DNA of 64,000 nucleotides from DAOUJW01 sp034421015 (GTDB taxonomy: Bacteria; Chloroflexota; Dehalococcoidia; Lucifugimonadales; UBA2985), in contig DAOUKT010000015.1 of assembly GCA_034421015.1 (NCBI GenBank), forward strand, positions 103,608 to 167,607, read 5' to 3'. The position numbers and the translations under genes were made by a program. Shown one piece after another: positions 1 to 7,554 of this stretch. The notes under the pieces are model-generated. The model ran no database searches. It was not told the DNA's origin and saw only the letters and a list, made by a program, of their open reading frames with translations. Position 1 is the stretch's first letter, and every line of letters starts with the position of its first letter.

Positions 1-410
1 ACCTTCTCAAGGTCGTCTTCTGACATGGGCATCAGCCGCTCCTCCCACCGGTGGCGCCGCGCGGCCAGCAGTCGAAGGGCCATCTCGCGCCCGTCGTCGG
101 TGAGGGCGCAGAGCACGGAGCGGCGGTCGTCCGGATCGGGCCACCGGCCTACAAGCTCCTTGTCCACCAGGCGGTCCACAAGGCCCGTCGCGCTGGACAT
201 GGACACGTCCAGGGTGGAGGCAAGTCCACTCATCCGGAGGGGGCCTTCCTGGAGAAGGAGGAACAGCACCCTGACCTGGGGCATTGTGAGGTCCAGGGTG
301 AACCACTCCCGGGACACGGTGTAAGGCCCGGAGCGCGTCACCTCCTCAAAGATGTCTATCACCCTCGAAAGTAGGTACTCTTTGGCTGCCTGCTCTTCGC
401 CTACTGTCAT
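1..410 (-). CDS. MarR-family transcriptional regulator (3' end cut by window edge)
   Basis: Reading the minus strand from an ATG at 408-410 gives 136 open codons before the window ends. The product starts MTVGEEQAAKEYL and contains a winged-helix core: a helix-turn-helix around residues 52-80 (GPLRMSGLASTLDVS, then SSATGLVDRLVDK), followed by the wing typical of MarR proteins (GRWPDPDDRRS, then LTDDGRE). MarR proteins are dimeric repressors or activators that usually respond to small aromatic or oxidising ligands and bind palindromes near their own start. Such a palindrome lies 15 bp upstream, at 425-442. The C-terminal dimerisation helix is outside the window. The gene is divergent from the HesB-like gene at 619. 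Family assignment is firm; the ligand is unknown. Confidence 0.85.
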   Translation of the reverse strand, partial: MTVGEEQAAKEYLLSRVIDIFEEVTRSGPYTVSREWFTLDLTMPQVRVLFLLLQEGPLRMSGLASTLDVSMSSATGLVDRLVDKELVGRWPDPDDRRSVLCALTDDGREMALRLLAARRHRWEERLMPMSEDDLEK

Positions 411-424
411 TTCACACTTCAGTT

Positions 425-442
425 AATATCTCGTAAGATATT
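425..442. promoter_or_regulatory. Palindromic operator candidate for the MarR regulator
   Basis: A perfect inverted repeat with 7-bp arms AATATCT and AGATATT and a 4-bp centre (cgta) starts 15 bp upstream of the marR-like start codon. The size, AT-richness and position are those of an autoregulatory MarR site. A further half-like stretch (GATATTT) follows near 455. No binding data; inferred from position and symmetry. Confidence 0.55.
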
Positions 443-618
443 TCTATGGATGGGGATATTTCGCCTAACTTGAACATTTTATGGGCCGTCAATGAGGTCG
501 TCAATACCTTTTGTGCGGTTTGGCGCAAACTGTAAGGATTTTAAGAATCGTGCAACATTCTCCCGTTTTGGGTTATCATTGGTAACCGGACGTATCTCTG
601 GGGAGTGGCGCAGACAAC

Positions 619-903
619 ATGGTAACCGTGACAGACAAAGCCAAAGAGGAGCTGAAGCGCATTATGGAGACGCGCGTCATGGCTCCCGGCAAGCTCCTGA
701 GGCTGGCCATGCCGCCCGTCTGGAAGGGCGAGGGCGACTTCGGCATTGTGATTGACGAGCAGGGGTCCGAAGACTACGTGGTCTCACACGAGGGCATGAA
801 CGTTCTGCTGATGGACGCGGGCCTTGTGGACGGACTGACCAAGGCCGTGCTGGACTTCAAGGAGTCGCCGGCAGGGATGGCGTTCACACTGGACGTTTAC
901 TAG
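619..903 (+). CDS. HesB/IscA-like fold protein without the cluster-binding cysteines
   Basis: A 94-residue protein that reads like an A-type Fe-S carrier domain: VTVTDKAKEELKRI at the start, LLRLAM near 27-32, a GDFGIVID strand, VVSHEGMNVLLMD near 54-66, and a FTLDV end. A-type carriers hold iron or [Fe-S] through three conserved cysteines, one central and a C-terminal Cys-Gly-Cys. This protein has no cysteine at all, so ordinary cluster transfer is unlikely and it may be a divergent scaffold or a protein of unknown role. A GGGGAG stretch lies about 13 bases before the ATG, a long spacing. An imperfect palindrome at 571-587 (GGTTA/TAACC ends) lies in the leader. It stands alone, divergent from the MarR gene. 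Confidence 0.6.
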   Translation: MVTVTDKAKEELKRIMETRVMAPGKLLRLAMPPVWKGEGDFGIVIDEQGSEDYVVSHEGMNVLLMDAGLVDGLTKAVLDFKESPAGMAFTLDVY

Positions 904-945
904 GGCAGGGGACGCGCTGAATCAAGGCGCAGGAGAGGGTGAATC

Positions 946-1629
946 TTGACTCAACCAAATGAAGATAAAGAGTCACGTCTGCTAAAGATTGTGGAATCTA
1001 TAGCCATTTCGCCTGAAGATGCCCAAGCGACCGCCGAACGGTATTTGAGCCAGAGCAGGAATACACATCCAGGCGACTCTGAGTGGAATCATCAGCTAAG
1101 GGCAGCGGATCAAATCGTATCGCGCTATGCTCGGATGGCTGCAATGGTGGGTGGATCAACTAGCCTATCTGGCATTATTCCGGGCCTTGGTACTGCTGTC
1201 TCAGTAGTTGGAGGGGCCGCTGCAGACACTGCAGTTTCTATGAAGCTCCAGGTAGATATGTGTATGTGTCTGGCTGCAGTTTTTGGGTATGACATACTCT
1301 CTGAGGATGCTCGTTATCTGGTATTTCTCATTGCTGCTACGGGCAGCCTCCAGCGCGTAGGAGTAGAGACTGGCTCCAGACTAGGCTCTCAAGCTGGCGT
1401 CAGGATGCTAAATGAGTATTTGAGAGGAGCTGCTCTTCAAGCAGTCAAGCATGCTTTCAGAAGGGTCGGAATCACTTTCACAAGGAAGGCAGTTGCTAAA
1501 GCGATTCCCTTCGGTGTAGGCGTCGCGATTGGTGCGGGCGCCAACTATGGGCTGACTCGCTATGTGGGCAAGGAGGCCAAAGAATGGTTTGTTATCGATA
1601 CAAAAACGCAGGACTCGTCCGATGATTGA
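946..1629 (+). CDS. EcsC/DUF697-like membrane-associated protein
   Basis: A 227-residue protein starting at a TTG preceded by GGAGAGGG about 7 bases upstream; no ATG fits as well. It has a glycine-rich hydrophobic stretch around residues 66-95 (SLSGIIPGLGTAVSVVGGAAAD) and a second near 185-205 (IPFGVGVAIGAGANYGLTRYVG), followed by a short polar tail. That pattern, with 'P-GLG' and 'GA-NY--TR--G', resembles EcsC and DUF697 proteins, whose biochemical function is not settled. Base composition is AT-richer than the neighbours, suggesting an accessory gene. The assignment rests on motif recall only; it could be another hydrophobic-hairpin family. Confidence 0.5.
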   Translation: MTQPNEDKESRLLKIVESIAISPEDAQATAERYLSQSRNTHPGDSEWNHQLRAADQIVSRYARMAAMVGGSTSLSGIIPGLGTAVSVVGGAAADTAVSMKLQVDMCMCLAAVFGYDILSEDARYLVFLIAATGSLQRVGVETGSRLGSQAGVRMLNEYLRGAALQAVKHAFRRVGITFTRKAVAKAIPFGVGVAIGAGANYGLTRYVGKEAKEWFVIDTKTQDSSDD

Positions 1630-1738
1630 AGCTTCACGAACGAGAAGCTCTCAGTGACAATCACAAGAAGAGATGGACGGGGCGGGTCTAGTAGTCCTAT
1701 GACGGCCACACAGGTGAATTAAGTCCCAGGAGGGTGCA

Positions 1739-2239
1739 TTGGTATCCGCGGACGACGACAGAAGCGAGATAGAGGAGTGGGCCCGTGGCAACCCGCTCAG
1801 GGAGTGGTACGCCCGTGAGATATGGGGCAGGCCCACGGATGACGACAACACCCTCTTTGAGGTCATGAGCCTCCAGATTTTCCAGGCCGGCCTCAACTGG
1901 CACATGATTCTGACCAAGCGGGATGCCTTCCGCAACGCCTTCTCCGGCTGGCGAATCGATGACGTGGCTGCCATGGGCCCCCAGGACGTGGAGCGTCTGC
2001 TCCAGGACCCGGCCATCGTTCGCAACCGCAAGAAGATAGAGGCGTGCATCGACAACGCCCGCACAGTCCAGGACCTTCAGCAGGAGCACGGCGGGTTCTG
2101 CAACTGGTTCTACCGGGTGCTTCCCGGAGACGACCTTGCGCAGCTCCAGAAGGAGCTCAGGGCCACGTTCAAGTTCATTGGCCCGGAGATAGCCCGGATG
2201 TGGCTCATGGCCTCCGGCCGCATCCCGACTGCGCCGTAG
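1739..2239 (+). CDS. DNA-3-methyladenine glycosylase I-like protein (Tag family)
   Basis: A 166-residue protein with a TTG start and a good AGGAGGG site about 5 bases upstream. Residues 17-60 carry the Tag core: Y-REIWGRP, DD-LFEVMSLQIFQAGLNW, then ILTKRDAFR-AF. Residues 80-110 (MGPQDVERLL, AIVRNRKKIEA) and TFKFIGPEIARMW near 145 also match the family. Tag removes 3-methyladenine from alkylated DNA. Unlike the Escherichia coli enzyme (187 residues), both the N-terminal Cys/His and the C-terminal His/Cys of the zinc site are missing: the protein ends soon after the FKF-G motif. It therefore belongs to the zinc-less or divergent Tag-like group, and substrate range is uncertain. Confidence 0.7.
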   Translation: MVSADDDRSEIEEWARGNPLREWYAREIWGRPTDDDNTLFEVMSLQIFQAGLNWHMILTKRDAFRNAFSGWRIDDVAAMGPQDVERLLQDPAIVRNRKKIEACIDNARTVQDLQQEHGGFCNWFYRVLPGDDLAQLQKELRATFKFIGPEIARMWLMASGRIPTAP

Positions 2240-2351
2240 CCCACCGCCGGTATCTGGACTGGTTGAGGCCGTCGCTTTGTGGTAAATTGGGCGTGGATAC
2301 AAGCCATTTCGACACTTGCACAATCGTCGGATTAGAGATTCAGGAGGAATT

Positions 2352-4679
2352 ATGCTGGACTACAAGCCGAACATCGTTCTTTCGAACCAGGAGTACAACG
2401 TGGTGGGCACCAGGCCCATTCGCCACGACGGCCTTGACAAGGTCACAGGCCGGGCCCAATACGGCGCCGACATCAGCCTGCCCGGGCTGCTCTACGGCAA
2501 GATTCTGAGAAGTCCTCACCCTCACGCCAGGATAAAGTCCATCGACACCAGCAGGGCGATGGAGCTACCGGGCGTCAGGGCGGTGGTGACAAGCAAGGAC
2601 TTTGTCCAGATCTCCAACAAGGCCTCCGACGTTGGCGAGGGCGAGATCAGGAACATCGGGTTTATGAGCAGGAACTGCATGGCCAACGAGAAGGTCCTGT
2701 ACAAAGGGCACGCCGTGGCAGCTGTCGCCGCCGTCAGCCAGCACGTGGCCGAGGAAGCCCTTGGCCTGATCAACGTGGAGTACGAGGCGCTTCCGGCGCT
2801 GCTCAGCTCCGAGGACGCGATGAGGGACGACGCCCCGCTTCTGCACGAGGGGCTTGTCACTGTGCCGGAGGCCGCGGGCGCCGGCGGGATCAGCGACGAC
2901 GGCGCGGGCGGCTCCAACGTAGGCAAGCACTTCGAGTACCGCCTGGGCGACATCGAGAAGGGGTTCCAGGAGGCTGATGTCATCGTCGAGCGGGAGTTCA
3001 GCACCGAGGCCGTTCACCAGGGCTACATCGAGCCTCACACGGCGACGGCGCTCTGGGACATGGAGGGCAACATAACGCTGTGGTCCAGCAGCCAGGGCCA
3101 GTTCGCCATGCGCGAGCAGACGGCAAACCTCCTTGGCGTGCCGGTATCCAGGGTCAAGGCCATTCCCATGGAGATTGGCGGCGGATTCGGCGGCAAGACG
3201 ATCACCTACGTGGAGCCTGTGGCGGCCGCGCTGTCTCGCAAGGCGCAGCAGCCGGTGAAGGTGACCATGAGCCGCATCGAAGTCTTCGAGGGCACAGGGC
3301 CCACTTCCGGCACCAACATCCGGGTGAAGATGGGCGCGACGAAGGACGGGCGCATTACGGCGGCAGAGGCCAAGCTGGTGTACGAGGCCGGCGCCTTTCC
3401 CGGCTCACCGGTGGGCGGCGGAGCGCGCTGCATGTTCGCTCCCTACGATATCCCCAACGGCTACATCGACGCCTTTGACGTGGTTGTCAACAAGCCCAAG
3501 ACTGCGGCCTACCGTGCGCCCGGGGCTCCTGCCGCCGCCTTCGCGGTGGAACAGGTGGTAGACGAGATCTGCCAGAAGATCAACATGGACCCCCTGGAGT
3601 TCAGGCTGCTCAACGCATCCAAGGAGGGCACTCGCCAGGTTGTTGGCCCCGTGTTCGGCGTCATCGGCAACGTGGAGACCCTTGAGGCAACCAGGGACCA
3701 CCCCCACTACTCCGCGCCCCTGGAGGGGCCGTACCGGGGCAGGGGAGTGGCCAGCGGGTTCTGGGGCAACGGCGGCGGCCCTTCCAGCGCCATCGCCAGC
3801 GTCAACCCGGACGGCTCCGTCAGCCTTGTGGAGGGTTCGCCGGACATCGGCGGGAGCAGGGTAGTCGTTGCAATGCAGCTTGCCGAGGTGCTTGGCATCC
3901 CGGTAGAGGACGTGAAGCCGTCCGTCGGCGACACCGACTCCATCGGGTTCACGTCGCCCACGGGAGGCAGCAGCGTCGCCTACAAGACCGGCCTTGCCTG
4001 CTACGAGGCTGCCCAGGACATCAAGCGCCAGATGATGCAGCGGGCCGCCACCATCTGGGAGACCTCCGTTGAGAACGTGGAGTACCAGGACGGCGCGCTT
4101 GTCCACAGGACGGAGCCGGACCTCCGCATCTCCTTCAAGGACATGGCCGAGAGGCTGAACAGCAACGGCGGCCCCATTGTGGGCCGGGCCACCGTCAACG
4201 ACCGCCGCAACGGCAACGCCTTCGCGACACACATCGTGGACGTGGAGGTCGACCCGGAGACGGGCAAGGTGGACATTCTCCGCTACACGGCCGTGCAGGA
4301 CTGCGGCAAGGCTATACATCCCAGCTACGTGGAGGGCCAGATCCAGGGCGGAGCGGTGCAGGGCATCGGTTGGGCGCTCAACGAAGAGTATTTCTTCAAC
4401 GACAACGGCCAGATGATGAACTCCAGCTTCCTGGACTACAGGATGCCCACCAGCCTTGACCTGCCCATGATCGACACCGTGATTGTCGAGGTGCCCCACG
4501 GCGGACACCCCTTCGCCATCCGCGGCGTGGCCGAGCTTCCCCTGGTGCCGCCACTGGCCGCCATCGCCAACGCCGTGCAGAACGCCACCGGCGTCAGGAT
4601 GACCCAGCTGCCGATGTCCCCTGGCCGCATGCTGGAGGCCCTGGAAGAGAACAGCAACGGCAGCGACTCCGGGAGGTAG
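2352..4679 (+). CDS. Xanthine dehydrogenase/aldehyde oxidase-family molybdopterin-binding subunit
   Basis: A 775-residue large subunit of a molybdenum hydroxylase. The ATG at 2352 has an AGGAGG site 4 bases upstream and starts MLDYKPN; an upstream ATG at 2316 lacks this. Visible motifs are the N-terminal RHDGLDKVTGRAQYGADI region, the IGGGFGGK molybdopterin loop near residue 277, AYRAPGAPAAAFAVEQ near 380, and RGVAELPLVPP near 730, where the glutamate corresponds to the active-site base of the family (usually in G-GE). These enzymes hydroxylate aldehydes, purines or other heterocycles and normally need FAD and [2Fe-2S] subunits, neither of which is in this window. A MoaD-like gene follows after 2 bases. 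Substrate cannot be inferred; CoxL of CO dehydrogenase is unlikely, as the AYXCXFR motif is absent. Confidence 0.85.
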   Translation: MLDYKPNIVLSNQEYNVVGTRPIRHDGLDKVTGRAQYGADISLPGLLYGKILRSPHPHARIKSIDTSRAMELPGVRAVVTSKDFVQISNKASDVGEGEIRNIGFMSRNCMANEKVLYKGHAVAAVAAVSQHVAEEALGLINVEYEALPALLSSEDAMRDDAPLLHEGLVTVPEAAGAGGISDDGAGGSNVGKHFEYRLGDIEKGFQEADVIVEREFSTEAVHQGYIEPHTATALWDMEGNITLWSSSQGQFAMREQTANLLGVPVSRVKAIPMEIGGGFGGKTITYVEPVAAALSRKAQQPVKVTMSRIEVFEGTGPTSGTNIRVKMGATKDGRITAAEAKLVYEAGAFPGSPVGGGARCMFAPYDIPNGYIDAFDVVVNKPKTAAYRAPGAPAAAFAVEQVVDEICQKINMDPLEFRLLNASKEGTRQVVGPVFGVIGNVETLEATRDHPHYSAPLEGPYRGRGVASGFWGNGGGPSSAIASVNPDGSVSLVEGSPDIGGSRVVVAMQLAEVLGIPVEDVKPSVGDTDSIGFTSPTGGSSVAYKTGLACYEAAQDIKRQMMQRAATIWETSVENVEYQDGALVHRTEPDLRISFKDMAERLNSNGGPIVGRATVNDRRNGNAFATHIVDVEVDPETGKVDILRYTAVQDCGKAIHPSYVEGQIQGGAVQGIGWALNEEYFFNDNGQMMNSSFLDYRMPTSLDLPMIDTVIVEVPHGGHPFAIRGVAELPLVPPLAAIANAVQNATGVRMTQLPMSPGRMLEALEENSNGSDSGR

Positions 4680-4681
4680 AT

Positions 4682-4945
4682 ATGGCTGAAGTGTGGATTC
4701 CTTCAAGGATGCAGAGCATCACCAAAGGCAAGGAACAGGTCCAGGTAGAGGGCGCGACTGTGCGCCAGATTCTGAACAACCTGGAGAAGGAGTATCCGGG
4801 CATCAAGGAGGAGTTGGTCTACGAGGACGACATCATGCCGGGGATAGCCGTCATCATCGATGGTGAAACGGGCAACCTTGGGATGCTGGATAAGGTCCAG
4901 GAGAACAGCGAGATTCACTTCCTCCCGGCCATCTCCGGCGGCTAG
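4682..4945 (+). CDS. MoaD/ThiS-family ubiquitin-like sulfur carrier
   Basis: An 87-residue protein starting 2 bases after the Mo-hydroxylase stop. It has the beta-grasp pattern (VEGATVRQILNNLEKEYPGI), a VIIDGE--N strand turn, and ends FLPAISGG. The terminal Gly-Gly is the hallmark of MoaD and ThiS, where it is adenylated and thiocarboxylated to donate sulfur. Placement directly behind a molybdenum hydroxylase favours a role in molybdopterin synthesis or in that enzyme's maturation, but neighbour evidence cannot separate MoaD from other sulfur carriers. A strong stem-loop follows the gene. Confidence 0.8.
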   Translation: MAEVWIPSRMQSITKGKEQVQVEGATVRQILNNLEKEYPGIKEELVYEDDIMPGIAVIIDGETGNLGMLDKVQENSEIHFLPAISGG

Positions 4946-4971
4946 TTGTAAGCTACAGGTTCAACTCTTTG

Positions 4972-5005
4972 CGGCGGGGCGGCCTTACACAGGGCTGTCC
5001 CGCCG
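4972..5005 (+). terminator. Stem-loop after the MoaD-like gene, probable terminator
   Basis: CGGCGGG at 4972-4978 pairs with CCCGCCG at 4999-5005, with further pairing inside (GCC/GGC). It lies 27 bases after the stop codon. The tail is only weakly T-rich, so termination strength is uncertain. Confidence 0.5.
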
Positions 5006-5064
5006 TTGGTATTGCGCTTTATGGTAGTGAAGCGCTAACTTTCTTGCCAGGGATCGTCTCCCCG

Positions 5065-5182
5065 CCCGCTCATAGCCTGCCCCGTACTTGATGCGGGGGT
5101 GAGCTAGTCGAACCATTTGAGCGGGCTTAACACGGTCGGGGATCTCCCGCTCATACCCTTCGACAGGCTCAGGGTGAGCGGG
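5065..5182. repeat. Dispersed palindromic repeats (61-bp unit and 37-bp unit)
   Basis: The 309-base gap after the MoaD-like gene holds no gene but two repeat units bounded by CCCGCTCA and TGAGCGGG. The first, 5065-5125, is the reverse complement of 52257-52317 with two mismatches by eye. The second, 5146-5182, contains TTCGACAGGCTCAGGGTGAG and is related to units at 45011-45047 and 52200-52234. They look like REP-type elements; function unknown. Confidence 0.8.
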
Positions 5183-5254
5183 CAATCACGTCGTTTCTGG
5201 ACCTCATTTGTCCGGCAGAAGAGGAATACTCCTGCCCCTTCAGCACCGCTCTTG

Positions 5255-6559
5255 CTATCCGCTTCTGATCTGCTCCGCAACGTCTCTGAAAGCCTGGACG
5301 GTGGCCTGAACGTCCTCCTCCGTGTGCGCCAGGGACATGTAGAACTTCTGCGTCCCCTTCACCACGCCGCTCTCCAGCAGAAGCCGGTTGAACCGCTTCA
5401 TCGTGTCGGCTGAGGCCGCGAGGGTGGAGCGATAGTCGCTGATCTCCTGGTCGGTGAAGTACACGTCAAAGACCGTGTCGTCGCCGATGACCTGGGCCGG
5501 GACCTCCGCCTGCCGCATCGCCTCTTCAAGGGCCGTCCTCAGCCGATGGCCGGTGGCCCGCAGACGCTCGTAAGTCCCCGGCTTCCTCAGCTCGGCGAGG
5601 GTGGCCAAGCCCGCGACGGCGGCGATGGGGTTGCCGTTGAGGGTGCCTATCTGGGGGATGAACTCCTCACCCTGTGACTGGGCGGCGTCGTAGTGGCGCA
5701 TGATGTCGGCGCGGCCGCACACCGCCGCCAGGGGGTAGCCGCCGCCAACCACCTTGCCGATGGCGGCCAGGTCAGGCTGCACGCCGAACCGCTCCTGCGC
5801 CCCGCCGTAGGCCATGCGGAATCCCGTGACCACCTCATCGAAAATCAGAGGGATGTCGTAGCGGGCAGTGATCTCCCGCAGCCCTTCAAGGAAGCCGGGG
5901 GCCGGAGGCAGGATGCGCTGGACAGGCTCCAGGATGACCGCTCCAAGCTCCTCGCGGTTCTCCGAGATTATCCGCTCGGTCTCCTCCAGCTTGTTGAAGG
6001 GCGCAATCAGCACGGTGTCCTGCAGGGCCTGGGGTATGCCGGCGGAGCCGGGCAGGGGCTGCGGAAAGTCCAGCAGCCGTGATGGGGCCATGCTCATCAG
6101 GGCGTAGTCGTGGGTGCCGTGGTACCCGCCCTCGAACTTGAGAATCTTGTCTCGTTTGGTGAAGGCCCGGGCCGCCCGCAGGCACTGGAAAGTGGCGTCG
6201 GTGCCGCTGGTTGTGAAGCGCAGCATCTCGGCGCAGGGCACGGCGCGGCACACCTCCTCCGCAAGCTCGATGGCCGGGCCGCTTGTGATGAAGTAGGTGC
6301 TGCCCTTGTCGAGCCACTCCCGCACGGCGTCCAGAACGGCAGGGTGCGCGTGTCCCAGTAACATCGGCCCGGAACCCATCAGATAGTCGATGTACTCATT
6401 GCCGCTGAAGTCGTACAGCCTGGAGCCGCGGCCCTCCCGGACGATGAACCCGTCCTCGAATGCCGACGTGGTATTGCCGAGCTGCGCTCCAGGCAGATGG
6501 CGGCGCGCCTTCTCGAAGAGGGCCTGCTCCTCGGCGCTGGCTGGTTTTCTGGGACTCAT
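5255..6559 (-). CDS. Class III aminotransferase, glutamate-1-semialdehyde aminomutase-like
   Basis: A 434-residue PLP enzyme. The ATG at 6559 (MSPRKPASAEEQALFEKA) has CAGGAGTG upstream; a longer reading frame to 6655 runs through the promoter and is rejected. Family features are NEYIDYLMGSGPMLLGHAHP near residues 55-74, TTSGTDATFQCLRAAR near 115, GGYHGTHDY near 143, FDEVVTGFR near 240, and the PLP lysine in IGKVVGGGYPLAAV near 270. HemL converts glutamate-1-semialdehyde to 5-aminolevulinate, but no other tetrapyrrole gene is nearby, so a different amino-group transfer is equally possible. It is transcribed alone from a promoter at 6627-6655. Confidence 0.75.
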   Translation of the reverse strand: MSPRKPASAEEQALFEKARRHLPGAQLGNTTSAFEDGFIVREGRGSRLYDFSGNEYIDYLMGSGPMLLGHAHPAVLDAVREWLDKGSTYFITSGPAIELAEEVCRAVPCAEMLRFTTSGTDATFQCLRAARAFTKRDKILKFEGGYHGTHDYALMSMAPSRLLDFPQPLPGSAGIPQALQDTVLIAPFNKLEETERIISENREELGAVILEPVQRILPPAPGFLEGLREITARYDIPLIFDEVVTGFRMAYGGAQERFGVQPDLAAIGKVVGGGYPLAAVCGRADIMRHYDAAQSQGEEFIPQIGTLNGNPIAAVAGLATLAELRKPGTYERLRATGHRLRTALEEAMRQAEVPAQVIGDDTVFDVYFTDQEISDYRSTLAASADTMKRFNRLLLESGVVKGTQKFYMSLAHTEEDVQATVQAFRDVAEQIRSG

Positions 6560-6626
6560 TCGATTCACTCCTGGAAAATGGATGGTGGGCCGTATGAACG
6601 GCGGGCCGCACTGACGACCCACCAAT

Positions 6627-6655
6627 ACCCTAAGGCGGGTTGACGGGAATGTCAA
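6627..6655 (-). promoter_or_regulatory. Promoter for the class III aminotransferase gene
   Basis: On the minus strand TTGACA (plus 6650-6655) is followed after 17 bp by TAGGGT (plus 6627-6632), about 68 bases upstream of the start codon. TTGAC and GTCAA at 6640-6655 also form a short inverted repeat that could be an operator for this gene or for hicAB. Confidence 0.5.
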
Positions 6656-6670
6656 ACGGGGCGTCAGGGT

Positions 6671-6925
6671 GTGCTTGACCCTGTGACAAAGTCTACTCCC
6701 AGATACTACAATAGGTTTGTGAATGGAAGGGAATTTATAAGGCGTGCCAGGAGATACGCCAGGAGGAACGGGTTAGAGTTCAGGCTGTACACTGACCGAG
6801 GAAAAGGGAGTCACGTTCGTATTCACGTAGGGGAGTTTCCGACTACTGTGCAGCACGGAGAAATACCTCCGCATACTTTAGCGAGTATGCTGAAAGACTT
6901 GAACATAGATAGAAGGGAGTTCTGA
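6671..6925 (+). CDS. hicA: HicA-family toxin (mRNA interferase)
   Basis: An 84-residue reading frame from a GTG at 6671; a second GTG at 6719 would give a 68-residue protein closer to usual HicA size, so the start is uncertain. The HicA double-stranded-RNA-binding-like pattern is clear: NGREFIRRARR, then GKGSHVRIHVG with the catalytic histidine, TTVQHGEIPPHTLASMLKDLNI. HicA cleaves mRNA and is neutralised by HicB. The hicB gene follows after 2 bases. The pair sits between an aminotransferase gene and the 2-oxoacid dehydrogenase cluster and is AT-richer than both. Confidence 0.8.
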   Translation: MLDPVTKSTPRYYNRFVNGREFIRRARRYARRNGLEFRLYTDRGKGSHVRIHVGEFPTTVQHGEIPPHTLASMLKDLNIDRREF

Positions 6926-6927
6926 CA

Positions 6928-7410
6928 ATGCGGTACGCATTCCCATGCGACATTGTCCTTGATGATGAGGAACGGATAGCTACCGGCAGAGAGGCATACG
7001 GGGTAACCTTTCCGGACGTGTACGGAGCCAACACATGCGGGTGGTCATGGGAAGAAGCCCTGTACATGGCCGAGGACTGCTTGGGCGTTGCCCTGGGCTT
7101 CTACGTGGACACCGACAAAGACATTCCAGCGCCCAGCCCGCTCAGGGAAGGCCAGGTACTCATTCCCGTTCCTCTCCTTGTCGCAGCCAAGTTGACCATA
7201 TACACGGCTATGCGAGAGCAGGGCATTACCAGAGCGGATATGGCTGCCAGGCTTGGAATGCAGGAAGACGCCGTCCGCAAACTTCTGGATACCATGTACC
7301 GCTCCCACCTTAGCCACTTGGAAAGGGCGCTCAAAGTCCTTGGCAAGGCGCTGGTGGTAGAGGATGCGGCTGGGATTCCAACCCGGAGCGAGCTTGTCGC
7401 AGCGCGATAG
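6928..7410 (+). CDS. hicB: HicB-family antitoxin with C-terminal DNA-binding domain
   Basis: A 160-residue protein with an N-terminal HicB partial RNase H-like fold (MRYAFPCDIVLDDE, YGVTFPDVYGANTCG, SWEEALYMAEDCLGVAL) and a C-terminal helix-turn-helix near residues 95-125 (MREQGITRADMAARLGMQEDAVRKLLD). HicB binds and blocks HicA and represses the operon. The start follows the hicA stop by 2 bases, so the genes are probably translationally coupled. The toxin-first order is standard for hicAB. Confidence 0.85.
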   Translation: MRYAFPCDIVLDDEERIATGREAYGVTFPDVYGANTCGWSWEEALYMAEDCLGVALGFYVDTDKDIPAPSPLREGQVLIPVPLLVAAKLTIYTAMREQGITRADMAARLGMQEDAVRKLLDTMYRSHLSHLERALKVLGKALVVEDAAGIPTRSELVAAR

Positions 7411-7472
7411 TGGCTGTGCTACATTCCTTGCAGCATCCCGGTTGCCGGCCTCCGGGGCCAAGCGCCAGGTTG

Positions 7473-7502
7473 TTGGAGAGTTGCGTATCTGAGTGATATA
7501 CT
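7473..7502 (+). promoter_or_regulatory. Promoter upstream of lpdA
   Basis: TTGGAG at 7473-7478, 18-bp spacer, TATACT at 7497-7502 preceded by TGA (extended -10). The same TGATATACTTG string occurs in the rpsB promoter. The lpdA start is 52 bases downstream. Confidence 0.55.
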
Positions 7503-7554
7503 TGCTTGTGCTAGGTAGTTTTGCTGCATTACGCAGCAGTGGAAGGCGGACCGG

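Noticed and set aside
492..755. 87-codon frame overlapping the HesB-like gene start
   Set aside because: Different frame, basic low-information sequence; the 619 frame has the recognisable fold pattern.
3405..4706. 433-codon open frame on the minus strand opposite the Mo-hydroxylase gene
   Set aside because: Antisense shadow of a GC-rich gene: His/Val/Gly-rich without domain motifs, and the plus-strand protein has clear family motifs.
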